Shown here in pieces: positions 1 through 10,787 of a DNA stretch of 64,000 bases. Both the position numbers and the translations under genes were made by a program. Below the pieces are notes generated by a model. It made no database searches. It had not been told where the DNA came from and worked only from the letters and a program-made list of their open reading frames with translations. Positions within the stretch are counted from its first letter, which is position 1, and every line of letters begins with the position of its first letter. The DNA comes from Cladochytrium replicatum (lineage: Eukaryota > Chytridiomycota > Chytridiomycetes > Cladochytriales > Cladochytriaceae). The stretch is from contig JAHLKD010000020.1 of the NCBI GenBank assembly GCA_025526935.1, positions 310,001 to 374,000 of the forward strand, written 5' to 3'.

Positions 1-1824
1 CTCATGATTCCCGCTCCCCGATCCGTTCGCAGTCGGATCCACCTCCATCATATCCTCAATGACCCTCAACCGCCGGTTCAACTGCGTCAACGCCATCCCA
101 AACTTCTCCCCATACGTCATCTGCATCTTTCCGAAATGCGTCTGCACGAGCCCCTCGATCATCGTCGCTGAGCCCTGCAACGTTTGAAGCAACGCCGCGG
201 ACTTGCGGATCTGATCCTTCAATGTTCGCTGAAGGGCGATCGACTCCTCCATCTGGTCGTAGATGCCCTCGAACACGCTCAGGAAGTGAGTTCGCGATAC
301 AAGCGGCGGCTGTACTGCGGTCATCGGGGGCTGGTGAGAGCCGAGGTTGTGTGGTGGATGTATGTGCGATGATGACGGTGGAGGGGCGTGTGAATCACGA
401 TGGAGGGTGTGGGGTGGGGTGGCAGCTGGATGAGCGCTATGCGAGCCGTTCGAGGACCCTCCTGAGTTTGACAGGTGATGGTTTGCTAAGGATGTGCCAT
501 GTGGTGTGTATCCTGTTGACGGAGACACTGGGTGCATGTGCGACGGGGTGGGGACAGGAAGCCTTCGAGCTGGAAATTCGGGATTTCTAGGAGAAGGCGG
601 GAATCGAGCATCCATGCCACTTCTTAGCTGTCCAGCGCCTCTTGAGCTGAGGCCACTTGGAGGATGGTGATGAGATGGTGTGTGCAACGGTGGAGGCATC
701 GCTTGGGTGTTTGCGTCGTGAGTAGTTGGGAGCGGACGAACTGGTCCATCATGCGGTGCTGACATGATCTGTGGATATCGGTTGCCATCTGATCCAGGTG
801 TTGTGATCGTAAGTCGAGCGTGGGTTCGCTTTTCACTCATCCGTCGCCCAGAAGGGGTGGGATCAGACGAAAATGGAGGTTTATCGCTATTTCCTACCCC
901 GGTGCCGGCTGGTGACTCTGTAATTGGGATAGCTGATGTATTGGTGTCAGCGTTCGAGTGAATGCCATCTTGTGCAGAGCGGGGATAGTTGTCGAGAGAT
1001 GTTGTAATTATCGAGAGTCGCTTCCGCTTTCTTCTGTCCTCACTCATTGCTGGATTTGGCGTCTCGGGCTGAGCTGAATTGGGAGGCTCCGACGAAGTGT
1101 CGTCCATGGCTCTTTTCTGTCCAATTTCAGGATCCGACCTCGATGCAGACTGCATTCCTGGCTTGACCGAGCTTGGCTGTGAAAGAACTTGTTAAGAGTG
1201 GCAGAACACCACAAATGATGACGAACATACCCTGGTACCTTCACTCTTTGGACTGTCACCTGATTGCTCCTTCAAACCCACGGCCATGTTGTCTATACTG
1301 CTTCCTCCCGACCGTTGTGTCTGCTCAAACTCAAAGTCAAGTTCGTCCACCGTCTCTCCAAATGGCCTCTTCAGGGCCAGCCCGTTCAAGCTCTTCAAAA
1401 CCTCTTCCGCTTCCGTTCCTCCCGTTTTCAGACTGGATGCATCCAGTCGGCAAAGCTTACGAATAATCTGCACACCTGGTGAATCTGTCGACCCTTTGAT
1501 CCCAGCTAACGCCTCCACAGAGACATATACATCCCCAGTATTCTCGCTGAGCGCGTGAGTCGGATCAGCCAGATACTCTGATGGGAGCATTCCCGATCTC
1601 AATAAGTATCCGACATCTTCTGAAAACACCAAGTGGTCTAAATCCCGAGAGCGAAAGAACGCACGTTGAACTATTTGGTTTGAGCTGTTGCCTTTGACCG
1701 GTACGGAAATGGTGTAGAGACAAAAGGCGTGACCGTGTCTACCAGTCCGAAAGACCCCGAGCTTCAACTTTGCGACTCGGAGGGCCCTCTCTACAGTCTC
1801 CGACCCCCCCGTGTTTTCCCGCAT
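1..1824 (-). CDS. Long disordered nuclear-type protein with C-terminal coiled coil (3' end outside window)
   Basis: Two exons, 1824-1231 and 1176-1, joined by a 54-bp GTATGT...CACAG intron (1177-1230) that keeps frame; exon 2 stays open for 392 codons to the window edge. The first ATG is at 1824; the frame is open a few codons further upstream but meets a TGA. The N-terminal ~150 residues look folded (mixed helix/strand, with YLLRSGML near residue 75). Then come ~350 residues rich in Ser, Pro, His and Asn with a basic patch (RRKRKRL) that could be a nuclear localisation signal. The last ~95 visible residues are strongly helical and heptad-like. No family is recognised. The VFSEDVGYLLRSG stretch faintly recalls the PEEALYLLERG segment of tRNA-splicing subunit Sen54, but this is too weak for a call. 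Confident that it codes, not of function. Confidence 0.75.
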
Positions 1825-2204
1825 CTGCTTATTTGCCCACTTGAGCACTGAGTTTTGGATTCAAGTGATGAGAATAAGATGGTAGATGGTGAAAGATTAA
1901 TTGAAAAAGGGCAGTGGAGAAAATCAACGGTTCCAATCTGCAGTTGATTGGGAACAGAAGACCTTTCTCAAAGCGAGTGGATTACTTCGAATCGATCACA
2001 CGACAATGTCTCAGGTGGCACTTTCTTTCTTTGCGTCGTCACGCCCCCACTTTCCGCCCCCTTCGTTCAGCTCGGTTTCCGTGATTGTTTTGTGTTTGGG
2101 GCGGTGTGAGCCACAGGGCAAATGAAGTGTTTTTACAAAAAAAAGAAATGAAACTTAAATAGATGAGCGTGAGTTATAGATGCGATACAATACAACAGAT
2201 AGCA
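1825..2204. other. Intergenic: 5' flank of the first gene
   Basis: About 380 bp between the start of the gene ending at position 1 and the stop of the next minus-strand gene. It should hold the promoter of the former and the 3' UTR of the latter. No gene or repeat is evident. Confidence 0.5.
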
Positions 2205-4095
2205 TCACGATCGCTTCCCAGTTATGCTCTCGAAAACCGCTTCGAGATCATTAATCCGATTCGTGAACATGTCCAGCACTTCCTCGTTCATCCTCGCCTC
2301 TTGTCTCACGAATGTATCTTCGCCCGTGCCAGGCCCTACAGAGTTGGCCAGTGCCTCCGCAAACATTCCGCCAAGCTCTTGAATTCCAATCACGTTTTCT
2401 CTAGAGCGTGACGAGTCTGGAAACTTGGTGGGCTGAGTTCTGTGGCCATCGCGCTCGGTTCTTCGAGCTGGAGTCGACCTGAGCATCGTGTCGCTTTTGG
2501 ATTGCACCCCTGCAGTGGTTTGTAAACGAGCGTCTCGCTTCACCGGCGGACTTGGTGTGCGCTGCATTTCACCCCTTCCCCCCCTCTTCGAATGTTCCGT
2601 AGTATCTCTAGAACTCGGAGTAACAACCATGGTGGATTTTGGGCCCGCCGATAATGTACCACCGTGCTTCTGTGCATGGCTGCATGTTGGCGGTGACTCT
2701 CCATGGCCTTGTGCGTTTCGTCCCGGCGATGGAGATTTACTCCCATGTCGAATATCCTGCTGGAATCCTGCACTGGTTCCCCGAAGCATACTAGCGTGAT
2801 CCGTTGTGATCCCATTCGCCGCCAGTGCATTCAACACGTCCAAAAGTCTGCGCTTTGCGTCTCGCGCTTCTTCCGCAGCCTGCTGTGCTGCATCCCGAGC
2901 TTCTGAGAGCTGCTTCTCAAATGATGCCGTAATTTGTTGATTTACAAGTGCTGTCGAACGTTTCTGCTCTGCCTTCGTGGATCGAAGCGCTGCTCTGTAC
3001 TTTTCAACGCTTTCCCGCCGCTCCACGACCTCGCGCTTCAGCTCCTCTTGGGCCGTCTGTAGAACAGAGATCGACGCAAGGCGCGAAGCATGGGTTGTTT
3101 TGAGAGCTTCATGTTCTAATCGTAGCTGCTCTGTTTTGACAAGGGTCTTCATCATTTTCTTTCCTAAGAACTCAATCAGTTTCCGACAAATAATAGGAAG
3201 GTTCAGCATACCTTCACTCTCAAGGGTCTTTGCGATATCTTTGAACTTTTCACGCTCCATATGTGCATGCGTGAGCTCTCTTAGAAGTTTCTGCTTCTCC
3301 ATCTCCCACTCATTCCTGTCCCGTTCCCATCCAATTTGTGACTCGCATGCTTCCTTCTGGATCTTTCTTAGCAGATATAGATTCGTCTCCCGGTCTCTCG
3401 ATTCTCTCCGCAAGCTTTCCAATTCACGTCTGAGCTGATCATTGGTTTCTAGCAATTTTGCCGAAAGCTGTTTCTCTCTCGCGAGCTGTGATTCAAGCGA
3501 CTCCCCGTCTCCAACATCTCGCTCTCTCTTCATAGATGAACCAAAAGATGAAGCAAACGACGCCACCTCTTCATCATCGCACGGATCTACCCGGCGCTCA
3601 CCAACGCCTATACTTGTCATGAATCTAACCAATCGATCCGGTGAGCCCGCCCCACCAGACTGCCCTTTCGTTCTTCTCGTTCTTGCCTTTTCAAATTCTT
3701 CCACAGCCTCGGTAAGTGATCGTTTCTGCTCAACAACTGTCCCAAAAAGCTGTCGTGTCGTCGTTGTGTCCGAATGTGCCAGCATAAGGGAAGCTTGCCG
3801 GAGTTCATCTACACATCGGATCAATTCAAGTGAGAGCGCATCCACTGAATTAAATCAGGGGGACCCACTTTTGAGACGCATGTTTTCAAGTTGCACCAGA
3901 TTTGCTTCCTCCAGTTCGCCCATTTGAGTCATTCCCCGGTTGTCCTGAATTGCCTGTGTCGCCGTTTGCTGTAGATTTACTGGTACCGTCATCCGCGCCG
4001 GTGTCCGCATTGCTCGCCCTCCAACGCCCATCCACGACGCCCTGTCCTTCGAATTGGTGGTGGTCGTCCCGTTCAACAAGGTCATCCACGTTAAG
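2205..4095 (-). CDS. Coiled-coil protein of unknown function
   Basis: The main exon 3844-2205 encodes about 546 residues: a helical N-terminal part, a long Glu/Lys/Arg/Gln-rich coiled coil over roughly residues 120-340, a disordered Ser/Pro/Thr/Arg-rich stretch, and a short helical C-terminus ending GKRS. This exon has no in-frame ATG at its 5' edge, so an upstream exon is needed. The best join is a 52-bp intron (3845-3896), preceded by an Asp/Gly/Ser/Asn-rich disordered exon ending at 3897. A competing reading uses a 24-bp GTGGGT...TTCAG intron (3845-3868) and an exon whose sequence extends the coiled coil. Both keep frame. The true start codon was not located, so the 5' limit is approximate. 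Cytoskeletal or centrosomal roles are common for such proteins in flagellated fungi, but nothing specific is visible. Confidence 0.7.
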
Positions 4096-4996
4096 CCACC
4101 GACATGACCGAACATAGTTTTGTTATTGAGTCAGGTACGTGCGGGAAAGTGTACAAGCCGAACAAGATCAGCACGTAGCATCCACTTCAACGAATCCGTG
4201 TCGACTTAAATCCATTCACTTGGCAGCGATAAAAGGAACATGCAATCAAAAAGTTCAAGCCAGAGAAAGAAGGTGAATCAGCGTTGCAGAGCCGCATATC
4301 GCAGTCCGCCATTGGCGAGATCTCACTTCGCAGCGAACCATTTCACGAGAATGTCGTTCATTTGGAGGAAGGCATGCTCGACGCAACGGATTGGTCGATT
4401 TACATGGTCCTTGACTCAGCAAATCTTGCACAGACGGGCACACCGAATACAAACCTATACCCGACTTCACTATCAAAGCCTTTCTTTTGCAACTCTTAAG
4501 AGGAGTCGAATATCTCCGTGCTAGCAGGGTACCGTAATTGCCAATCTAATGGAAGTCCCGCAACGTGAGCACTTCACTAGGTTAATTCCTTTATGCAACA
4601 GTATGATACATAGCATGTTAAATCACATTTGGTCAGCCTCAGCGCTTCTCGTTTTCGAAGCCGAAGAAGCGCTCAAGCATCCTCACATCCCAGAAGAACC
4701 TAACCCTGCATTAAAGTGAGCAGCCGGCATTTTTGCAACGTCCTTCAGCTCGTTTCGTTAATTACCGGCCAGAAGCTGTTTGACTACCCATTGAGGCGAG
4801 TACGACGGCACAGAGTCGTTTGTCTCGAGGCAGCAGCAGCAACAACCACAACGACGGAAACGCCTATATAGCGTTGACTTAACATTAGTCTTTTCTAATT
4901 TCTATTCAAGTGTACATAGTATCAAAAAAGTCGAAAACGACCACTATATTTATTCGTTATTTTTTAAGCGATCAACTTCCAGATCACAGCAATCTG
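4096..4996. other. Intergenic, divergent promoter region
   Basis: About 900 bp between the 5' end of the minus-strand coiled-coil gene and the plus-strand sugar kinase. A TATATA element at 4865-4870 lies about 130 bp before the kinase ATG. Short ORFs here show no recognisable protein. The missing first exon of the coiled-coil gene may also lie here. Confidence 0.4.
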
Positions 4997-6222
4997 ATGG
5001 CACAAAAAGTCTTCGTGTTCGGTCTCAACCCAAGCGCCGGAACTATCCTCACCTTCGACCGTCTGCAGCTCGGCAGCGTCAACCGTGCTCGAAAGTGCAC
5101 CAAAGATATCGGTGGAAAGGGCCAGAATTGTGCAAAAGCTCTGCTTTCTTCCGGTGTCAGTCCACACTCATTTGAAGTAATTCAAGTGTTGGGCGGAACT
5201 ACAGGGAAAGATGTGGAGCGGTTAGAAAAAGACCGCTATGGGATCCGATCACATACAAGTGAGCGCTCTTTTTAAGATTGCTTTCCGTCTCTGATTGGTC
5301 GTTCAACTAGTTTGGGTCGACGTCCCAACTCGACAAACCACAACCGTGGTCGATGCAGCCGGAACTATCACCGAGCTCATTGAACCCGCACCACCGCTTT
5401 CCGCACACGACGCTGCTCATCTGGACACTTTAATCCAGAACCTCCTCAACGCTTCAAATTCAGATATTGCAGGTGTTGCGCTCTGCGGAAGCCTTCCCGC
5501 TGGTTCTCCACTTGGGCTCTACACAACCATCGCGAAAAATTTGAAACGCAACCACCCGAACGCGGTGCTCTTTGTCGATTCGGTTGCTGATAAAGAGTGC
5601 CTGCGGTCAGAGGCTGTCACAATTCTGAAGATCAATCGGTCGGAAGCGATCGGGTTGCTGGGCATCGATGATTCAAATTCTCTCGGAGTATCTGGTGATG
5701 CTGACATTGCACTTCAGCTGCTTCGCGAATTTCCCATCCGAATAGTAGCCATAACCAATGGCCCAGATCGGTCAGTTTAAAAACTCATATATCAAGATGT
5801 ATCCTAATCTGATTTCACAGTGCTACCTTGGCGGAAATGACTGAACCAATCCAGGTGACCACCTTCGTAATTCCCAGCCTTGCCGGGCTTGTCGAATCAA
5901 ACCCCGGGATCCGCTCTGCCGCAAAAATGCAAGATGGAAAGTTGCTTGTAAATCCAATTGGAGCAGGGGATACTTGCACCGCTGTTTTCTTTTCCACATT
6001 TCTTATGACAAAGGTAAGAAGTTTGGTAATTCTGAGAGACGGACTGATTCGACGTGATCAACCAAATCTTCCTACTGTCAGGACTCAAGATCGGCATTTA
6101 AGGCAGGATTGGCGGCAGCTAGTGCGTCTTGCTTGGTATTGGATGAGTTAGGACGTTTTGATTTGGCGATCGCGAATCAAATTGGGAACGGCATCGAGTT
6201 TGAGTTCATCACCAGAAGTTAA
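4997..6222 (+). CDS. PfkB-family sugar kinase (1-phosphofructokinase/ribokinase-like)
   Basis: Four exons, 4997-5258, 5311-5770, 5821-6013 and 6082-6222, give 351 residues; all three introns (52, 50, 68 bp) are in phase. It is an ATP-dependent kinase of a furanose or sugar phosphate. The N-terminal segment (GLNPSAGTI, then a Leu-Gly-Ser-Val-Asn-Arg run, then GGKGQN at about residues 39-44) is the first PfkB signature in the style of 1-phosphofructokinase and tagatose-6-phosphate kinase. Near the C-terminus NPIGAGDT is the second signature, with the catalytic Asp and the anion hole. The ATG at 4997 is chosen because the frame upstream lacks another ATG. Substrate cannot be fixed from sequence. 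Ribokinase is less likely because NPS/A...D at the N-terminus is typical of the 1-PFK subgroup. Confidence 0.88.
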
Positions 6223-6289
6223 TCGAAAAATAGACATGAAAACACAATACTTATTGCCTACATCATATTTTCTACCAATAGCGTGGTGT

Positions 6290-6860
6290 TGTCGAGCGGA
6301 TTATGGCATCATCCCAAAACCTTGGTGGTGACCAACTTAGTATCTTGGTGGGCTCATGTTTAGGGTTGAAAATGCACATTTTTTGATGAAGAGCTTCTTG
6401 CAAACCGCCATGGAAACCGAGAAGTCGGAAACATATATGATACGTCCAGTAAATCCATTGGCCTCGCACTGTCTTACTTTCCAATCATATTCTGCAGTAC
6501 AACGATACTCTGAACTTCATCTTGGCTATGGCCATAGTATGAGTCAAACTTTGAACTTGAATAGACCGGTTCCGCTTCGATACTGGTCTCGAGTGCAAAA
6601 CTTAGTCTGTACGTCTTCAGTATGTCTTTGGTTCTTTCAGAACAACCTCGAACTTGTTTGACTTTTGTGTTATCTTGAAAAGTTCAGAACGGAATTGATA
6701 TGTCGAAACGTTCCTTTGCCTTCGGGCATTGCCGAACGTCTTTTGAGGTAACTTGTGAGGTTGTTGGCAAGAAATGCAACGAGAAAAAGGCTCACTTGAA
6801 ATCAGTGGAATGTTTATCCCACAATTGAAATAGACAAGAACTTTGCAAAACAAGCCTTTC
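6290..6860 (-). pseudogene. Truncated copy (D) of a decayed BTB-type gene family
   Basis: Reading backwards, fragments in different frames match the N-terminal domain seen in the neighbouring copies: a piece with FEVVLKEPKTY near 6640, then an Asn-Gly-Phe-Thr-Gly segment leading into VSDFSVSM near 6420, then KKLFIKKCAFST. Frame changes separate the pieces, and no BTB half follows. It is the most degraded member of a tandem array running to about 10.7 kb. Similarity was judged by eye to the other copies, not by search. Confidence 0.55.
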
Positions 6861-7399
6861 GGAGTCGACGCTTGTCATATTACTCGTTCAGAAACAGCAA
6901 TAATTCTCATTCCAATGGACATTATGAACAGCGAATTTAAGAATAGTTCTAATGCTCTTCTGACAGCATCAATATGTCATCCATTTCTGCAATATGTGCG
7001 ACTCACTCGAATCGAGTGCTTTCGAATTGGAGACCCTATCGCGATTGTTGTGCACAAGGGCGACAACACTCATCATCAACCTAGCCATGAATATCGTATT
7101 AATGGTATTCACGATAATTAAAATTTAACTATACCTTTCTTTGATAAATATCCATTAGTTAGCTCTAAACGATTTAATTATCACGATTTCCATCGGTTTA
7201 ATTCCAGTAGAATAGGTTTTATTTTGAACTGTTACAATTAAATAGAATTTAGAAATTAACATACTAGTCTAACGATATGCTATATCCTCAATTTGTCTTT
7301 GAACTAATAATTCTACCTTCATTAAATCGAGATTAGAAGTAGGAAAGGAAGTTATCGGTAGATCACGCAGTGCACGGACGGTAATCTCGCGGTGTTCTA
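6861..7399. other. AT-rich intergenic stretch inside the pseudogene array
   Basis: Low-GC DNA with no ORF resembling a known protein. It separates BTB copies D and A. Its base composition is clearly more AT-rich than the neighbouring genes. Confidence 0.45.
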
Positions 7400-8419
7400 T
7401 TATAAATTATAGGGGTGTAGCCCCACCGCCACGCTTTGGTGGATAAATAACCAGCCAACACAATTTTCAAACGCAGTCCAAATCATCGCCGCAATATGAG
7501 CAAGAGCAACTCCGTTGGCATTGAGTGCATCCAGCATCGAATTTTTTCTTCCTGTAGTCCCCGAGTTTAATAACGCAGTATTTTCTCAGTTCTGGTCGTC
7601 CTACAAGCACATTGACAGAAGCATCACGAGATCGTTGTTGCTCACATCCGACTGGTTAACGAATAATGACTGCGCTTCAGCAAACAGAGCATCGCCTCCC
7701 AAGTAATCTGCTGCTCGAAGCAGTGAAAGTAGGGTACTGGTATCAGCGTGATGAATTGGGGTGTAGAAAGCAAAGCATAGGAGAAGCGATATGGTTCTCT
7801 GGTCAGAGTCTGTGATTGTGATTTCCTTTGCGTTGCTCTCTGTTATTCCCGCTCGAAACAGCCCTTTGAAGTATGAGCAACTTTGGACTGAAACTTCAAA
7901 CTCAGCAAGGGTTCTTCTGTTAAACAGATAAGTTCTCACGAAGAATAGTCTTTGGGATCGAGATGGCCATATTTTCAGCGATAATGATGAAATCAGCTGA
8001 AAGCTCTTCGATATCCCCTGAGGTTTGTATCCCTGTCACTGTGTCGTGTGTGACCCGTTCAACTTCATAAGGCTTGCTCTCAGCCTTGAAGTAAGAAGAT
8101 AGTGTACATTTTTGGATGTACAACCGCTTGCAGCCGCCCATCATCGCACCGAAGTCGCAATGATCACATGTCCGTCAATATCACTGCTCGGAAGAAGTTT
8201 AAGCTTTCCTTTCATGGTCTGGTGAAAGCAAGTGCTTTTCAGTGCGCTCAAGGTGCTCTTTGCACCCAAGCGTGTCTCGAGCGGGGAACCAAGCTTGTAC
8301 GTCGCCGTCTCTTCTAGCGCGACTTCAAATGTGATTGCATTGGTTGAAAACATGAAAGATGTCAGCGGAGGAGCAGTCAATGCAAACCGGTGATCTTCAG
8401 AGAGCAGATCGTCCGCCAT
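7400..8419 (-). pseudogene. Decayed BTB/POZ-type gene, copy A (most complete)
   Basis: From ATG 8419 a domain of ~100 residues is read (HRFALTAPP, NAITFEVALEETATYKLG, MKGKLKLLP, HVIIA). The frame is then lost and resumes as DFGAMMGGCKRLYIQ at about 8150, continuing to 7920. It shifts again into a BTB half, RLFFVRTYLFNRRTLAEF, then CSYFKGLFRAGITES (a clear BTB helix with the Phe-Lys-Gly-Leu-Phe core), AADYLGGDALF and LLSMCL. It is interrupted once more before the C-terminal ALNANGVALAHIAAMIW segment near 7480. The layout (β-rich MATH/TRAF-like domain then BTB) is that of a substrate adaptor for cullin-3 ligases, a family role from established knowledge. Repeated shifts argue for a pseudogene. 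Unsplit introns could explain one of them but not all. Confidence 0.65.
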
Positions 8420-8529
8420 CAATGTCAGCAATCTCGTGAAGTGAACAGAGTGGGCTTGTGGATTTGAAGCTTTGTTTATTGCAGGCTCATTTCTGCTTTA
8501 GTGGTCGTGTGATCAAAGTTCTCGACGGT

Positions 8530-9200
8530 GAGCATGTTCTACGTGGATTCTGTCATCTCCGACTTGAACAGCACTTCAAAGTATGCGAAGCGTGTTGCTT
8601 GAAACAGATTGATTTAAATTGATTTTGGGTTCGCATTAGCTTTCATGTGATCGACTTACCCATGATCCACTTCGAAATCAGGAAGGACGCATTTCCAAAA
8701 GTCGGATGGAAGTTCCATTACCGATCCAGAGGATTCCAGTTCGTCCAAATCGTTGCATAGCTGTTGCTCAAAGTCGACCGGTTTGCTCTCCCGATTGTGT
8801 GACGTTGACAGAATGTACTCGTGGATTGAAAGTCCCTCGCAGCCACCCATAATGCCCTAAAGTCGGAAACAATAATGATGATATGTTCATTGAAACCGAT
8901 CGCTTGTGCCAATTTCAGTTCTCCTTTCATTGTCTGTCGATTCCTGATCTGATTTCTCGTTTGGCATGGGTGGATGATTGATCGCCATTACAGTTTCAGT
9001 GTGCGATAGTGAGAGTGTAGGTCCCTGTCTGTTTGAGTATGATATCAAAGGTGATGGAGTTTGTTGTCGATCTGAAAAACTTTAGGGCCAGGGCTGACGG
9101 GTCGAAAACCGTTGTCTTCCCCGTCCGCACCCTAAGGTGTGGTCTAGGCAAGCCACGACTCTCGGTTAGTTGGAAATTCTCACGGCTTTGGGAGACCAAC
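8530..9200 (-). pseudogene. Decayed BTB/POZ-type gene, copy B (truncated)
   Basis: Fragments match copy A in order: NSITFDIILKQTGTYTL near 9040, MKGELKLAQAIG to SDFRA near 8870, and then, after a one-base shift, MGGCEGLSIHEYIL and an acidic stretch ending near 8660. A GTAAGT donor follows at about 8657. Beyond a possible intron, AYFEVLFKSEMTEST (start of a BTB domain) appears near 8570 and runs into TAG, with matching residues continuing past the stop. It lacks the rest of the BTB domain. Confidence 0.6.
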
Positions 9201-9411
9201 GAAATAGTTCAAGCTCTGGCCCGTTGCTGCGATTGTCAACAGTTTCACTTGAACACACCGCGGAGATAATGTTGGCCGAGCGAGACAGCAGACAGCAGAT
9301 GCGAAATCGAGTTATGCTGTCGGTTTGGCCTTAAATTGAACAAATGAAGGTGGAATTGCCTTCCACAGCCCTTGAGTGCGTTACAATAGTGATGCGATGC
9401 AGCCGAAGCCG

Positions 9412-10703
9412 TTATGCAAATACTAAAGCCGAGGACAAGCGCGAAACAGGTCTGAACGAAACCAAATCGAATCGAATAATACTCAGGCAAGTGACAGAGT
9501 CTCGACACGAGCCACACACCTCTTGGACTTGCCAAACCATTTCGGCAATATGAGCAACCCCATTGGCTTTTAGGGTATCCAAATTTGCGTCCCTACAGTC
9601 GATGTAGTTTCCAAGCCCAGTCACGCAGAAACTTCGCAGATCACTCCACATTTTGTCCGCCGACAGGCACATTGACAACAGCGCAGGCGATTTCTTCCGC
9701 GCTGCCATTCACCCTCTCAACAAACAGCAATCGCGGTTCCTCAAACATCGGATCGCATCCAAAGTAATCAGCGGCTCGTATCAGTGACAGAAGGATGGCG
9801 GTCTCTGCATGAGGAATTGAGCCCGAAAACTCGAACGAGAGCAGGGTGATATCGTCGCGGCATCGAAATCATTGACGAATAGCTCTTTTGAGTTTGCCTT
9901 GGCCATTTCGGCTTGAAAGAGTCCGTGGAAGCATGTAAACTGGTTAACTTTGAGCGGTGAGGATCATTTCATTTTGTTTATCCCCAAAAATCCCCTCCTC
10001 AACACACCCCTAGAATGGATTTCGGATACGACGGCAATTCCGTGATGACTCCCAATAGCTTCATTTCGTTAATGCTGTCGACGGATAAACTCATCAATGC
10101 GGTCGACGGAATGCTGATCAACGTCGTAAACGACGCCCTCCGAGTTGTGCGATGTGGATACCGTACATTCCTTTTTGAGCACCATTTGGCAGCCATCAAT
10201 CGTTGCCGAGAAATCAGAAACTCGGATGACGACATCTCCAACATACCCGTTCGCCCGGGATAACTTCAACGTTTCCTTTCATCTCATGGCCAAAGTCGAC
10301 AGTTCTTGATTTGAAAAAGTCGAAATCGTCTCTCCAGTTCTAAATTGAGATGGCTCCTTTAGAACAACCTCGAGTGCATCGACGCCTTTGACGACTTAAA
10401 CTTCAAGACGGGATATTAAATGTCAAACTGATCTTTGTGGATTGTGGGAAACGAAAAACACATTTCAAAGACGCGTAGTGGTTTGCGGTTGAGGGGAGTC
10501 GGCAGTCGCGAAGACGAAATAACCTGGTTCAAATTATTCAGAAGATCGATCTCATTCCTGGATTCTGTTGGAAACGGGTTTTCTTTGAAGTTCTGTTGGG
10601 AATAGCTATTTATTAGACAAAGAGGAAAGGGGGAAGAAAGAATAAGCGACGTTGCGCGACCAAACATCGTTTCGAACCGGGAATCAGTTTCCAAACTCAG
10701 CAA
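9412..10703 (-). pseudogene. Decayed BTB/POZ-type gene, copy C
   Basis: Pieces in changing frames: a possible N-terminal stretch at 10703-10416, ALEVVLKEPSQFRTG near 10370, KLSRANGYVGDVVIRVSDF near 10250, and a continuation to about 10015 (ITELPSYPKSILGV). A BTB half follows: CFHGLFQAEMAKANSKELF near 9930, a frame change, then RAADYFGCDPMFEEP near 9770. After another shift comes ALLSMCLSADKMWSDL to ANGVAHIAEMVWQVQ, ending near 9412. The pieces align one for one with copy A. At least four frame breaks make a functional product unlikely. Confidence 0.6.
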
Positions 10704-10787
10704 CCCTTCAACCTTTGCATCCTTTTTTTTGGGCTTCTACTCTTTCAAACTCGAGAAAAGTCAATAGCTCAGATTAACCCCACCACT

